64,000 nt of DNA from Sulfidibacter corallicola (GCF_017498545.1 NZ_CP071793.1:4799001-4863000), one strand, 5' to 3'. Shown: positions 1 to 9,050, counted from the stretch's first letter. Numbers and translations: made by a program. The notes: generated from the letters alone by a model not told the origin.

Positions 1-420
1 CCCATGGAACCGGAAATCATGCTGGAACCGATGGAAGTCTACGAGCCGGACGTCATCTACAGCGACAACCCCTTTACCTTCGATCCTGGCGCCGGCCCGC
101 CCGAGCGGAACAGCGGACCGATGGAGCTGACGGCGGCCGGGTTGGAGCCGCCGGTGATCACCCGTCGCGTGCTTCCCAACTACCCGATGCGCGGCCTCAA
201 AGCGCGCATGCAGGGATACGTGATTTTGGAAGCCGTCCTGCGCGGTGACGGCAGCATCGATTCCATTCGGGTGCTGCGCCAACTGGGCAAGGGCCGCTTC
301 AATTTCGAAGACGAGGCCATCAAATCGGTCGAAGAGTGGGAGTTCATTCCCGGAAAGCTGAACGGCAAGACGGTCGACGTGCGCATGACCCTGAAAATCG
401 ACTTTCAACTGGGTCGCTGA
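1..420 (+). CDS. TonB-like C-terminal domain protein (5' end outside window)
   Basis: The visible 139 codons are open from base 1, so the gene very probably starts upstream; the ATG at 4 is not taken as the true start. The C-terminal ~90 residues match the TonB C-terminal fold: a PNYP motif (VLPNYPMRG), a GYVILEAVLRGDGSI strand pair, and a closing helix and strand with WEFIPGKLNGKTV. In this family the domain contacts outer-membrane receptors and passes on energy from an inner-membrane motor complex. The acidic, Pro/Glu-rich stretch before it looks like the periplasmic linker. No ExbB or ExbD is visible. Many bacteria also use this domain in proteins unrelated to iron uptake, so the substrate is unknown. 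Confidence 0.8.
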   Translation, partial: PMEPEIMLEPMEVYEPDVIYSDNPFTFDPGAGPPERNSGPMELTAAGLEPPVITRRVLPNYPMRGLKARMQGYVILEAVLRGDGSIDSIRVLRQLGKGRFNFEDEAIKSVEEWEFIPGKLNGKTVDVRMTLKIDFQLGR

Positions 421-494
421 CCCAGGGCCGCGATCACGTATCGCGGCGGAAAAAAGAGTGCTTGTGACCTGGACGTTTGGCAACGCCGGTCTTT

Positions 495-523
495 GGATGG
501 GGCACCGCGCCCCATCCCCTTTT
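495..523 (+). terminator. Probable intrinsic terminator of the TonB-like gene
   Basis: A perfect 9-bp stem (GGATGGGGC at 495-503 with GCCCCATCC at 509-517) has a 5-nt loop and is followed by CCTTTT. It lies 75 nt after the upstream stop codon. The T-run is short, so termination may be only moderate. Confidence 0.55.
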
Positions 524-553
524 CGATCCCATGACCGCCGTGTTCCTCTCGTG

Positions 554-669
554 GAGGTTACCGATCGTCGCCCGCCGGAGCGGGGGGCGGGACCAATAGG
601 AACCCGTTCGTTTCATCGCCCATCAATCACGGTAAGGCCCGGGTGGTGAAAACGAGGGTCGGTAACCTC
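554..669. repeat. 11-bp inverted repeat enclosing 94 nt
   Basis: GAGGTTACCGA at 554-564 is the exact reverse complement of TCGGTAACCTC at 659-669. It could close a large RNA domain whose transcription ends at the hairpin 699-789. No known RNA family is recognised. Confidence 0.35.
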
Positions 670-698
670 GGCGGGACGAGCCCGTCGATCTCGTGTAC

Positions 699-789
699 CC
701 CGGGCGTTCGCTTGTGTGCGATGAGGCGCGGATACTTTTGTATGGACCACAAAAGCATCCCATCTCACACAAGTGCCCGGGCCTTTTTT
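699..789 (+). terminator. Long nested hairpin with T-run
   Basis: Nested arms are CCCGGGC (699-705) with GCCCGGG (775-781), CTTGTGTG (711-718) with CACACAAG (766-773), GATG (720-723) with CATC (761-764), and CTTTTGT (735-741) with ACAAAAG (749-755). CCTTTTTTG follows directly. It has the form of an intrinsic terminator on the + strand but is far longer than needed, and it sits 280 nt beyond the nearest + strand gene. Confidence 0.6.
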
Positions 790-853
790 GTTCAGCGAAT
801 CGCTTCGTCAATCAGATGACCGTGAAGCAGGTCGCCATGTTTTCGAATCGGCA

Positions 854-1630
854 TCACTTCCAAGCCAGTTCGATGAAGCCTTTGTGGGTTTCCAATTGGA
901 CCATGGCGTCGCCGGTTCCTTCGCGGTGATTGATCGAATAACCGTTGCGTTGCACGATGTGCCGCACGTCGCGACCGACGATGGCCAGATCGCCCTTGTG
1001 GGTATTGCCGCGAATGCGGAAATTGTCGCCCGAAAGAACCTGAACCTTGACGTATCCCTTGTGGGTGGAAATGTCGAGATCGGCCAATTCGGTGACTTCG
1101 ATGTCGAAATCGCCCTTGTGGGTTTCGAACCGCAAGTCACTGTGTACCCCGCGAATCTGGCCTCTGCCCTTGTGGGCTTCGAGGGTCAGACGACCGTCCG
1201 GAGCCACGATGTCGATGTCCGACTTGTGGCTGTCGACGCGCAGTTCGGTTCGTTGGGGCACGGTAATGTCGAAATCGACGGCCGGAAGGATGCGATGACC
1301 GTTGTTCCAATTGTTCCAAAAGCGGGTTTCCTGATAATCCACATCGACATAAACGCGATCGCCCACCTGACGAAAGCGAACGTCGACCAGATCCAGTTCC
1401 TCGGTTCCTTCTTCGGCGCGGATCCGGGCCTTCACCACGATTTCATCGCCCTCGACGGGCCGGATCTTCAGTTCGCCTTTGTGGGTGTCCAGGTTCAGGA
1501 CCGGGGAGGCACCCACTTGAAAGGTCCGATCGATGTTGATGTCTCCCGCCGCGGAAACGGGGAGGTGCGAAAGAAGCAGAACGCTGGCCGCGCAAAGGAT
1601 GGTGCGGGCAAAACCGGCATGAACGATCAT
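854..1630 (-). CDS. Secreted DUF4097-type beta-repeat protein with seven His-Lys-Gly repeats
   Basis: This 258-residue protein has an N-terminal signal peptide (hydrophobic residues 10-26, likely cleavage near VSAAG), so it should be exported. The rest is a ladder of short beta strands like DUF4097 adhesin-like proteins. Most such proteins repeat an S-V-S-G-D turn; here the turn is THKG or a variant (near residues 50, 135, 153, 171, 190, 211 and 249), and residue 135 is HKS. Core spacing is 18-21 residues, which fits one turn of a parallel beta-solenoid. The family has no firm biochemical role. A second DUF4097 protein with the usual SVSG turns lies at 46802-47638. The gene stands alone on its strand. 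Confidence 0.75.
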   Translation of the reverse strand: MIVHAGFARTILCAASVLLLSHLPVSAAGDINIDRTFQVGASPVLNLDTHKGELKIRPVEGDEIVVKARIRAEEGTEELDLVDVRFRQVGDRVYVDVDYQETRFWNNWNNGHRILPAVDFDITVPQRTELRVDSHKSDIDIVAPDGRLTLEAHKGRGQIRGVHSDLRFETHKGDFDIEVTELADLDISTHKGYVKVQVLSGDNFRIRGNTHKGDLAIVGRDVRHIVQRNGYSINHREGTGDAMVQLETHKGFIELAWK

Positions 1631-1832
1631 TGTCTCTCTCCCGACGAAATGATTGGTGCCTCACGGCGCGGGGCACCCGGCTCGAATCACGAACCGGCCC
1701 CACCGGGAAGGCGAGGGAGAAGCCCATGCAAACGGGGCCCTCCCTGCTTGGTATGTCGGAAGCGATGTGGAATTGGTTGGCCCGGTTCGGAAAAAATCGA
1801 AAAAAGCCGCGATTCGTCCCACCGACCCCGGC

Positions 1833-2951
1833 TCAGCCGTTCAGGACCTCGGCGATCCGATCGATGTGGGCCTCTTCGAGGAAGGGGTTCATCGGCAGGC
1901 TGAAAATGCGGCGCGAGGCGGATTCGGAAACGGGATAATCGCCGGTCTGATAACCCAGTTTGGCGAAGGCCGGTTGCAGGTGGAGCGGCTTGGGATAGTA
2001 GATGGTGTGCGGAATCCCCGCTTCTTTGAGGCGATCCAACACGTTTTGCCGCTGATCCACCAATACCGAGTACTGGGCCCAGGCACTGCGGTAGCCTTCC
2101 GGAACCACGGGAGTCGTGACCGTCTTCAGCTTGGCGCCGTACCAATCGGCCACGCGCTGGCGGGCCTCCAGTTCCTCGGGGAAATCCTCGAGCTTGGTCA
2201 GCAGCACCGCGGCCTGTAGCGAATCCAGCCGCCCGTTGATGCCGATGCGCACGTTTTCGTAGCGATGGTGACCCAGGCCGTGCTCGCGAACGGATTTCAG
2301 GATCTGGTACAGGTTTTCGTCATCGGTGAAGACCGCGCCGCCATCGCCGTAACCGCCAAGCGGTTTGGCGGGATAGAAACTGGTGGCCGCGGCGCGTCCC
2401 ATGGAGCCGGCCCGCTTGCCCTTGTACTCGGCACCCATCGATTGGGCGGCATCCTGGAGAACGATCAGGCCGCGCTTCGCGGCTACCGCTTCGATCGCGT
2501 CGTAATCGGCACACAGGCCGAACAAATCGACGGGAATCACGGCCTTGGGATTGAGCTCACCCTCGCGCACGACGGTTTCGATCTCGCGTTCGAGCGCCTT
2601 GGGGCAGATATTGAAGGTGTCGGGTTCGATATCCACGAAGACGGGGGTCGCGCCCAACAAAGCGATGACTTCAGCGGTCGCGATGAAGGTGAACGGTGTG
2701 GTGAACACGGCGTCGCCCGGCTTGATATCCCAAGCCATCAGGGGCATCAGCAGGGCATCGGTCCCGCTGGAACAGGCCACGGAAAAACGGGTGCCCGCGA
2801 ACTCGGCCAACTTTTCTTCCAATTCGGTGACTTCGGGACCGTTGATGTAGCGACCGTGATCCAGTACCGCATCGATGCGGGCACGCAGGCGATCTTCCAT
2901 ACGGCGGTACTGAGTTTTCAAGTCGATAAAGGGGATGTTCATGTCGCTCAT
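1833..2951 (-). CDS. DegT/DnrJ/EryC1/StrS-family PLP aminotransferase
   Basis: This 372-residue protein has the full family fold. It starts NIPFIDLKTQYRRM, has the substrate-loop GRYINGPEV and the cofactor region GTDALLMPL, and SFYPAKPLGG carries the lysine expected to bind PLP. It ends with the usual FSLPMNPFLEEAHI. The family transaminates keto-sugar nucleotides for polysaccharide or glycan synthesis, most often from glutamate. Substrate cannot be read from the sequence. ATG at 2951 was chosen because GAGG lies 6 nt upstream and it starts the conserved N-terminus; an upstream in-frame extension is compositionally odd. The nucleotidyltransferase 225 nt upstream is on the same strand and may be co-expressed. 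Confidence 0.9.
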   Translation of the reverse strand: MSDMNIPFIDLKTQYRRMEDRLRARIDAVLDHGRYINGPEVTELEEKLAEFAGTRFSVACSSGTDALLMPLMAWDIKPGDAVFTTPFTFIATAEVIALLGATPVFVDIEPDTFNICPKALEREIETVVREGELNPKAVIPVDLFGLCADYDAIEAVAAKRGLIVLQDAAQSMGAEYKGKRAGSMGRAAATSFYPAKPLGGYGDGGAVFTDDENLYQILKSVREHGLGHHRYENVRIGINGRLDSLQAAVLLTKLEDFPEELEARQRVADWYGAKLKTVTTPVVPEGYRSAWAQYSVLVDQRQNVLDRLKEAGIPHTIYYPKPLHLQPAFAKLGYQTGDYPVSESASRRIFSLPMNPFLEEAHIDRIAEVLNG

Positions 2952-3176
2952 GGAGAACCTCGAAGGTTGGAATTCCGCGCCGGAAACGCGATTCGACGGA
3001 TGAAGCGCTGGAGACGTGGCCGCATGCGGTGATCCACCCCTTCGATGGAAGCCGAGCTCCACCCCCCGAAGCTTCGCTCCCATCATAGGTACATTCACCC
3101 GGGAACGAAAGCGAAACAAGGGGCCGAAGGAGAGATCGAGACCCGGTCCCCGGTCGGGGCCGAAAAAACCGATGAA

Positions 3177-4445
3177 TCAGGAGCCGTGCTCCAAGGGTTT
3201 GGCGGTTTTGCGACGCGATCCCGGGCGGAAAAGCGGTCGCAGGGCGTACTGCCAGACCAGTCTCGGCGGGCGCAGCACATAATAGGCGGGAAAGAGGAAG
3301 TCGGGCAACGATAAAGATTCCCAGTCGCGGCGATTGGGAACGAGCAGGAACTTCAGGGTCAGGGCGAAGCGCTTGGAGAAGGCCGGCGTCAGGTCGAAGG
3401 TCCATCGGGCCATCGAGAAGGCCGGCAGGTGAACCGGCAGTTCGGCCTGGGGTCCCGTCTGGGCGAAAAGAACCCGAAAAATGCGTTCGGCCATCCCAGC
3501 CACCATCGGTTCGTCGGCCAAGGCCTCGGCAAAGGGGCGCGGCAGCGGTACTTCGAAACAGTGATGAGCCAGGGCGAAGCCCACCAGCAGGGCGCGTTGC
3601 TCACCCATTTCCACCGCCCGATCCAGTACGGCGCCCCAATCCAAATCGGGCCACCTCCGGATCAGCACCGCGAGGTCGTTGAGCCAGAACAATCGCTGCC
3701 AATGGTGGCGTGCGCCATGACAGGCGAGATACACCACCAGGTCGCAGGTTCCCAGGTAGGGATAGGTCTCGCCGGCCATCTCGACCTCTTGCCGGCGGCT
3801 GTGAAAGGTCTCCCAATCGCTGAATTGGGTTCGATCGAATTTGGAGGCCCGCCAGTGCAGGTCGAGCACCAGGCCGGCCCGCGAATGACCGAGCGTCGCT
3901 TCGTGGGTATGGTGCAGCAGGTGTTTGCGCCGGCGCGGCGAGAGCCGGTCCAGCCGGTGGGCGTCCATATCGAAACCCAACCGCTCGCGCAGCAGGTCGA
4001 TGGCCCGTGCGCGATCGCGCTCGGCCACCAGCAGGTCGAGATCGCTCGAAGGACGCAGCGCCATGCTCCCGTAGGCCATGCGACCCAGGATGGGACCTTT
4101 CAGGAAGACCACGGGAATCCCGCCGGCATCGAACGCCGCGCGAATCTCCTTGAGATGGGTGACGAGGCCCATCACGTTGAGGGCGTCTCCCTTGGCCTGC
4201 ACCGTCAGCCGCTCGCGGAACGAAGTGGGCACCCCCTCGACGCCGAGTCGGTTCAACCAATGGTGCAGCAAGGGCGTGAGCCGGTGTTCCCGCGCCGCGC
4301 GCAACAGGAAGTCCCAATCCAAATCGCCGGCGCAAAGCGCTGCCAGGCGGCCGGTATCCGGAGGATGATCGGGATCGCGCGCAGCCAGAAGCAGGAGTTG
4401 ATATTCGGGTGCGAGCGAGGATGGCTCGGGAAGTCGTATGGACAC
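3177..4445 (-). CDS. Nucleotidyltransferase-fold protein (NTP_transf_5 family)
   Basis: This 422-residue protein has a minimal nucleotidyltransferase core: GIPVVFLKGPIL followed by LRPSSDLDLLV, whose paired aspartates are the expected metal ligands. A helical C-terminal half contains DLVVYLACHGARHHW, also typical of PF14907. Members are found beside polysaccharide, PQQ-like and peptide-modification genes, but their acceptor is generally unknown. Here the neighbour on the same strand is the DegT aminotransferase, which hints weakly at glycan decoration. The C-terminus is basic and aromatic-rich and could be membrane-associated. Confidence 0.7.
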   Translation of the reverse strand: MSIRLPEPSSLAPEYQLLLLAARDPDHPPDTGRLAALCAGDLDWDFLLRAAREHRLTPLLHHWLNRLGVEGVPTSFRERLTVQAKGDALNVMGLVTHLKEIRAAFDAGGIPVVFLKGPILGRMAYGSMALRPSSDLDLLVAERDRARAIDLLRERLGFDMDAHRLDRLSPRRRKHLLHHTHEATLGHSRAGLVLDLHWRASKFDRTQFSDWETFHSRRQEVEMAGETYPYLGTCDLVVYLACHGARHHWQRLFWLNDLAVLIRRWPDLDWGAVLDRAVEMGEQRALLVGFALAHHCFEVPLPRPFAEALADEPMVAGMAERIFRVLFAQTGPQAELPVHLPAFSMARWTFDLTPAFSKRFALTLKFLLVPNRRDWESLSLPDFLFPAYYVLRPPRLVWQYALRPLFRPGSRRKTAKPLEHGS

Positions 4446-4762
4446 GAGGGTACTCTGATGGGGAGCGCGAGTGAGGGGTTCGCGGGCTTGAAAATCGAAT
4501 CCATGATCAGCCCGAGTTGATTCGCGAGAGGATCCTCATCGTAACAGGGCCGCGAAACCCGGTCAACGCAACGATAGGGGACGAGCCGGTGAAAAGTGGC
4601 ACTGCCGCCTTGACGAACGGTTGAAAAAGAGGTGAACTGGAAGTGATCCATACCGACCAATCTCCGCTTCCCTTCGACCCATCGTTTGGGCTTCGACGAT
4701 CGCCTGCCGCGTCGCATCACCGCTCGGGCTCAACGAAACCGTACGGGCAGCAAGGAAGGACC
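4446..4762. other. Divergent intergenic region
   Basis: This 317-bp gap separates a leftward and a rightward gene, so it should hold promoters for both. A weak TTGACG (4610-4615) with a 17-nt spacer to TGAACT could serve the rightward operon. The rightward start has a strong ribosome site (AAGGAAGGA). Nothing else stands out. Confidence 0.3.
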
Positions 4763-5308
4763 ATGTCCCAAACCAATCCCGGTTACCTGATTACCCTTTG
4801 TGAGCAAAACGCTTACGTGGGCGGTGTCATGATCACCGATCATCACGGCATCCCCGTGGATTTCAAATATACCGATCCGGTCAACCCCACCAAGGTTCAG
4901 CGCATCATCTACGGATCGGTCCTGGAACAGTACATTCGCAACCACGTCATCATCGGCGCCCTTCTCAAGGAGATCACGGTCTCGCCCGCCTTTTACGTGG
5001 TCTCTCAGCACCAGCTCTTCGACATCGAGGAAGCCAACAAGCTGACCCTTGTCGCCATTCAACGTACCCAGTTCGCGGCCTTGGGAGAGCGGGGCACGGT
5101 CACCCGCGCCAAGGAGAACGAAGTGTTGCTGCAAGGGGGCAGCGATCCCCATCCCCTGCGCGTCGTATTCGGCCAGATCCCCGCGGACCAACAAGAAGCA
5201 CTGCTCAAGGACATCATTCAGCTATCGAAGCACATGGATCTGGTGGAGCCGATAGAGCGATTGGAAAAGGCACTCAAAACGCTATGCTTGGAAAAGGCAC
5301 AGGATTAA
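4763..5308 (+). CDS. Conserved-looking hypothetical protein, first gene of kinase operon
   Basis: I do not recognise this 181-residue protein. It has no signal peptide or membrane segment and looks like a compact alpha/beta cytoplasmic protein, with a strand-rich start (PGYLITLCEQNAYVGGVMITD) and a helical, charged C-terminus with a possible short coiled coil (about residues 145-178). ATG at 4763 was chosen for its AAGGAAGGA ribosome site; the longer ORF start lacks one. Its end overlaps the next gene by 25 nt, and that gene overlaps a Ser/Thr kinase by 4 nt, so the three are probably one operon. It could be a kinase substrate or scaffold; that is inference. Confidence 0.7.
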   Translation: MSQTNPGYLITLCEQNAYVGGVMITDHHGIPVDFKYTDPVNPTKVQRIIYGSVLEQYIRNHVIIGALLKEITVSPAFYVVSQHQLFDIEEANKLTLVAIQRTQFAALGERGTVTRAKENEVLLQGGSDPHPLRVVFGQIPADQQEALLKDIIQLSKHMDLVEPIERLEKALKTLCLEKAQD

Positions 5309-6081
5309 ACGCCAAACTTCGCCAACTCTTGGCCAAGATACAGCGGGAATTCGATTATCCCCGGGTGTATGCGGTGCGATGTATCCTCGAAACCGCGACC
5401 ACCACCTACGTGGACCAGCCGGAATGTCCGATTCACACCATGCCGCGGCCTACCACGGCGGTGGACTCGAAGCACAGTGTGTTGACGGCACAGGTTTCCG
5501 AGGGCAAGCTGCCGGATGTCGAAGTCACCCAATGCCAACCGCTTTCGGATTTGGAAACGACGGTTCAAACCGTCACCTGTTGGCAGAGCGAAGCCTTTTT
5601 CATTCAAAGCCCGGAGCTGGTCGCCCCGGAAATCACCGTTCAGGATCATCCCGTCGCCATGGATCCGGTCGCGGTGCGACGGCGCCGCTACCGGTTCCCG
5701 CCGAAACACGCCAAATCCGCATCGCTTCGGTTCAGCCTGCGCATGCACGCCAACACCTCCTACGCGCGCATGCTGCCGTTCGAGCTGGTCATGCACCCCA
5801 TGGAAAACCTCCCGAAAAAACTGCTCATCCGCTATCGAGCCAGTGTTTTAAAAAGATTGCAACGGCGCCCCAATCAAGTTAAGTTTGTGGGTGTCTGTTT
5901 CGGCATTCCATCGGCGCCGCTTCGCTTGGTACGCCTGGAACCAGAGGGTCCGGACGGATTGCCGCGCGTGCGGGCGGTAGCGACGGGTGCGGTGAGCACC
6001 ATGTACGACGGTCGGGCCTGGGTTTTGGTCGAGTTGGCCGACAAACCGGGGATCCTCCCGATCACGGTTCGAGAGGAGTGA
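5284..6081 (+). CDS. Hypothetical protein coupled to Ser/Thr kinase
   Basis: This 265-residue protein matches no family I know. It lacks a signal peptide and clear membrane helices. The middle is rich in Thr, Val, Gln and Pro with several cysteines (about residues 80-125), followed by a very basic patch (VAVRRRRYRFPPKHAK) and a predicted beta-rich C-terminus. The ATG lies inside the previous gene (25-nt overlap) without an obvious ribosome site, suggesting reinitiation. Its stop overlaps the GTG of the kinase gene (GTGA). The coupling argues for equimolar production with both neighbours. Confidence 0.65.
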   Translation: MLGKGTGLNAKLRQLLAKIQREFDYPRVYAVRCILETATTTYVDQPECPIHTMPRPTTAVDSKHSVLTAQVSEGKLPDVEVTQCQPLSDLETTVQTVTCWQSEAFFIQSPELVAPEITVQDHPVAMDPVAVRRRRYRFPPKHAKSASLRFSLRMHANTSYARMLPFELVMHPMENLPKKLLIRYRASVLKRLQRRPNQVKFVGVCFGIPSAPLRLVRLEPEGPDGLPRVRAVATGAVSTMYDGRAWVLVELADKPGILPITVREE

Positions 6082-7448
6082 ATTTGATTCAAATTTCCGG
6101 CTATCAAATTCACGAGAAAATCGGCGAAGGCGGCTCCTCGGAAGTCTTCCGGGCCACCCGCCTGGAGAACCAACAGAAGGCCGCGCTCAAGCTGCTGCAC
6201 GAAAAGTATTCGGGCGATCCCGCCATGCGCAGCCGGCTCCAGCGCGAAGCGCGGGTGATCGGCAGCCTGAACCACCCCAATATCGTCAAGATCTACCAAT
6301 CGGGCTCCTACGAGCAGCGCTTCTACATGATTCTGGAATATCTTTCCGGTGGGTCCCTGGGTCAATTCGAGCGCTTTTCACCGCGCCGGCGCCTGGAGAT
6401 CATGATTCAGGTCTGCGACGGCATCGCCTGCATCCACAGCCTGGGCATCGTGCATCGCGACCTGAAACCCAGCAACATCATGTTCGGCGAAGACGGGTTG
6501 CCACGCCTGGTGGACTTCGGCATCTCCCTTTTTTCCCGCGAGAATTACACACGCCTGACCCACACCAACATGGTCATGGGCACCCTCAGCTACATGTCGC
6601 CCGAACAGCAGGCCGAGCCGGGCCAAGTCGACCATCGAACCGATATCTACTCGATCGGTTCCATCCTGTACGAAGTGTTTACCGGCAAACGGACCGTCGG
6701 CCGGTTCCGCGATCCGCGCGACATGATTCCCAACTTCCCGGAGGAATTGGAACGGGCCATCCTGACCTGCCTCGACCACGATCCCAAGAAGCGATTCGGC
6801 TCGATCGGCGACCTCCAAAAGAGCCTGATCGACCTGTACCACGACGGTTTGTTCTCCGAGGGGAATGCGGACACCACGGCCCAGGACTTCGTCAACCGCA
6901 TCGGCATTTGGATCAAACAGTTGGAGAGCGGTACCGCCGCCCAGCGACTGGAAGCGCGGCGGCGCATCGGCCAAAACGCCCGTCCGGAGGACGTGCCCCA
7001 ATTGATCCGCATCTGCGAGTCCTCGGCGACCGAGGTGCGCGCCGCCATCATTCCGATCTTCGGCAAACTCGGCGCCAAGGAAGCCTACGACTTCTTGATC
7101 GATCAACTGGCGAACCCGTTGCTGGCCCGCGACGCCTCGATCGCCCTGGCCTTTCTGGGAAATCGCGCGGCGGCCCAGCACCTGATCCCGATCGTCAAGA
7201 AGCAGGCCCCCTACTCCTACGGCTCCCTGTTGCCGCTGGCGGTGCTCGGCGACGAAAAGGATCTCAAACACGCGCTGCCCTACCTCAAGAGCAAGGACTC
7301 CACCGATCGCGAGGCGGCCATCAAGGCCTTCGAGCACGCCAAGAGCAAGCGTTATCTCAAGCCGTTGCGCAAGCAGTACAAACTGGAGCCGGAAGCGCGC
7401 CTGAAAGATCGATTGGGCACCCTGGTCCACAAGCTCGAACAGGAATGA
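6078..7448 (+). CDS. Cytoplasmic Ser/Thr protein kinase with C-terminal HEAT-like repeats
   Basis: This 456-residue protein begins at a GTG with a GAGAGGAG ribosome site. Residues 8-255 form a complete Hanks-type kinase: glycine loop GEGGSSEVF (16-24), catalytic Lys38, HRDLKPSN (127-134), DFG (146-148) and SPEQ activation-segment motif (174-177). Residues ~285-450 are helical pairs with repeated ARR, EVR and A-S/A-I patterns, typical of HEAT/armadillo-type scaffolds (PBS-lyase-like). There is no transmembrane segment, so it should act in the cytoplasm and bind partners through the repeats. The PP2C gene at 7545-8534 faces it across 96 nt and is a plausible opposing phosphatase. Confidence 0.92.
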   Translation: MNLIQISGYQIHEKIGEGGSSEVFRATRLENQQKAALKLLHEKYSGDPAMRSRLQREARVIGSLNHPNIVKIYQSGSYEQRFYMILEYLSGGSLGQFERFSPRRRLEIMIQVCDGIACIHSLGIVHRDLKPSNIMFGEDGLPRLVDFGISLFSRENYTRLTHTNMVMGTLSYMSPEQQAEPGQVDHRTDIYSIGSILYEVFTGKRTVGRFRDPRDMIPNFPEELERAILTCLDHDPKKRFGSIGDLQKSLIDLYHDGLFSEGNADTTAQDFVNRIGIWIKQLESGTAAQRLEARRRIGQNARPEDVPQLIRICESSATEVRAAIIPIFGKLGAKEAYDFLIDQLANPLLARDASIALAFLGNRAAAQHLIPIVKKQAPYSYGSLLPLAVLGDEKDLKHALPYLKSKDSTDREAAIKAFEHAKSKRYLKPLRKQYKLEPEARLKDRLGTLVHKLEQE

Positions 7449-7544
7449 GGGCTACGTCCCGGGAGTGAACCCATCTGCAGGCTCCCGCGGCTTCATGGTG
7501 CTGGAGCCGACGGCGGGAACCGCCGGCTTGGCCAACTTGGACGT

Positions 7545-8534
7545 TTATGCTTTGGCCAGGAGAAAGGCCAAATTGTCGCGGCCGCCTCCCCAACCCATGC
7601 AGGCCTTCATCACCTTGGTCGCCTTGGCCTCGAGATCACCGGCGCCGGTCAGAATCGTCTCCAGTTTCTTCAGGGAGCAGTCGCTGAATTCTTCTTCGAT
7701 GCCGTCCGTCGCGAGAAACACCAGGTCACCGGGAGCCAGGGCGAGCTGGCCGAAATCGGGCACACGGTGGTCCATGCCCAGAAACAACGCATGCCACGGC
7801 TGCAGCAACTCTTCGGCAGCCACCTTGGGGTGGAGCTCGGTCACCCGAACCAGGGTGTCCAGCCTTTCGCGCACCAGATCCTCGTTGGTGCGTCCCTTTT
7901 CGGCGAGAACCTTCAAGTCGGAGACCACGAACGAGGCCATGGCGATCTGGAGAGGCGAGCTCAAGGCGTCCACAAGTCCGTATGACGCCAAGTGGCCTTG
8001 CAGACCAAAAAGATTGGGATGCGATTCTCCGAGAAACACCCCGCGTTCGATTTGGTTGATCTGGATCAGCCGGCCATCGCGAATCAACCAAAGATAGGAA
8101 TCGCCACTGCTGCAATAGAACATGCGATCGCGGCCCATGAACACCGAGAGCAGGGTCGTCGCGCAACCGGGATCGGCTTCGGGCGGCTTGGCGTCCTTGA
8201 TGGCCTCGTCGATGAGGTAATGGGTCAGAAACAGCCGCTGATGAACAGGCCCGTCGGCGTGGGCGAAACGAACCGGCGCCTGTTGAACCGCCACCCGCGA
8301 AGCAAGGTCGCCAAAATGAGAATCGGCGACCATCAAAAGCCGACCGTCCTCGATCGCAGGCACCACGACCGCGGCATCCTCGTTGGGGTCGCGCTTGCGC
8401 CGCACGCTGGCTTTCTTGCCGGCGGTCATTCCGGCTACGATGCCCGGGCCGGTTTCCAGAATCTCGGTGGCTCCGACCGCGGCAAAATCCGCTCCGAGCA
8501 GGGTCACGGTGCCGTCAAGCTGCTGGAATTCCAT
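7545..8534 (-). CDS. PP2C-family Ser/Thr protein phosphatase
   Basis: This 329-residue protein shows PP2C landmarks: DPNEDAAVVV (first metal-binding Asp region), VADSHFGD in the position of the usual DGxGG, GCATTLLSVF, SSGDSYLWL, FLATDGIEEEF and the final GGGRDNLAFLL. These place it in the metal-dependent phosphatase family (PPM). DSHFGD instead of DGHGG alters the loop but keeps the key Asp, so activity is likely but not certain. It is convergent with the HEAT-repeat kinase and is the natural candidate to reverse that kinase's phosphorylations. No membrane segment or extra regulatory domain is seen. Confidence 0.85.
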   Translation of the reverse strand: MEFQQLDGTVTLLGADFAAVGATEILETGPGIVAGMTAGKKASVRRKRDPNEDAAVVVPAIEDGRLLMVADSHFGDLASRVAVQQAPVRFAHADGPVHQRLFLTHYLIDEAIKDAKPPEADPGCATTLLSVFMGRDRMFYCSSGDSYLWLIRDGRLIQINQIERGVFLGESHPNLFGLQGHLASYGLVDALSSPLQIAMASFVVSDLKVLAEKGRTNEDLVRERLDTLVRVTELHPKVAAEELLQPWHALFLGMDHRVPDFGQLALAPGDLVFLATDGIEEEFSDCSLKKLETILTGAGDLEAKATKVMKACMGWGGGRDNLAFLLAKA

Positions 8535-9050
8535 GCAATCTCCAGAGGTGAAGAGATAACGCCACGGAGGCGATAAGGCATCGATCGGCCGATGCCGTCA
8601 TCGAATTGAGAATCGCGAACGATTGAAATCTATCAGGGTGCGGTCTCGGCGGCATGGGGCCCGCGCACGAAACGAGGCGAAACCCGTCGATCGATGGCCG
8701 TCCCGGAGCGGAGCGTATCACGGGGGCGCGATCAGCGAAAGCGAGGTTCGATGCCGTGAATGGGAGAAATCGATCGAATCGGGCCGGCGACAAGGCACTC
8801 GACACCCCAATCGTGGAACCATGCCGGAAAAGCGAATTCTTCTCGCCAGACACACCAAAACGAAAAATCGACACATCGAACCAAAGTTTTCAAATCGAAT
8901 AAAAATGAAACACAAACCATTGAGAAAATAAGCGCTTGGACTGAAGTTCCGCGTGCCGGCAAGCCAAAATCGTCGGGATTCACCGCACCCAACCACCCAC
9001 GCCCCCGTTTCGGGAAGTTTGGCGTACCGCCTTTCTAAACGCCTGGAAGC

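Larger units (their letters stand above)
421..853. other. Intergenic region with three inverted-repeat structures
   Basis: No convincing gene lies here; the short ORFs have no family resemblance. It holds a terminator-like hairpin just after the TonB-like gene (495-523), an 11-bp inverted repeat with a 94-nt spacer (554-564 and 659-669), and a long nested hairpin ending in a T-run (699-789). The last two could together be a structured RNA with its own terminator, or simply successive terminators. Confidence 0.5.
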
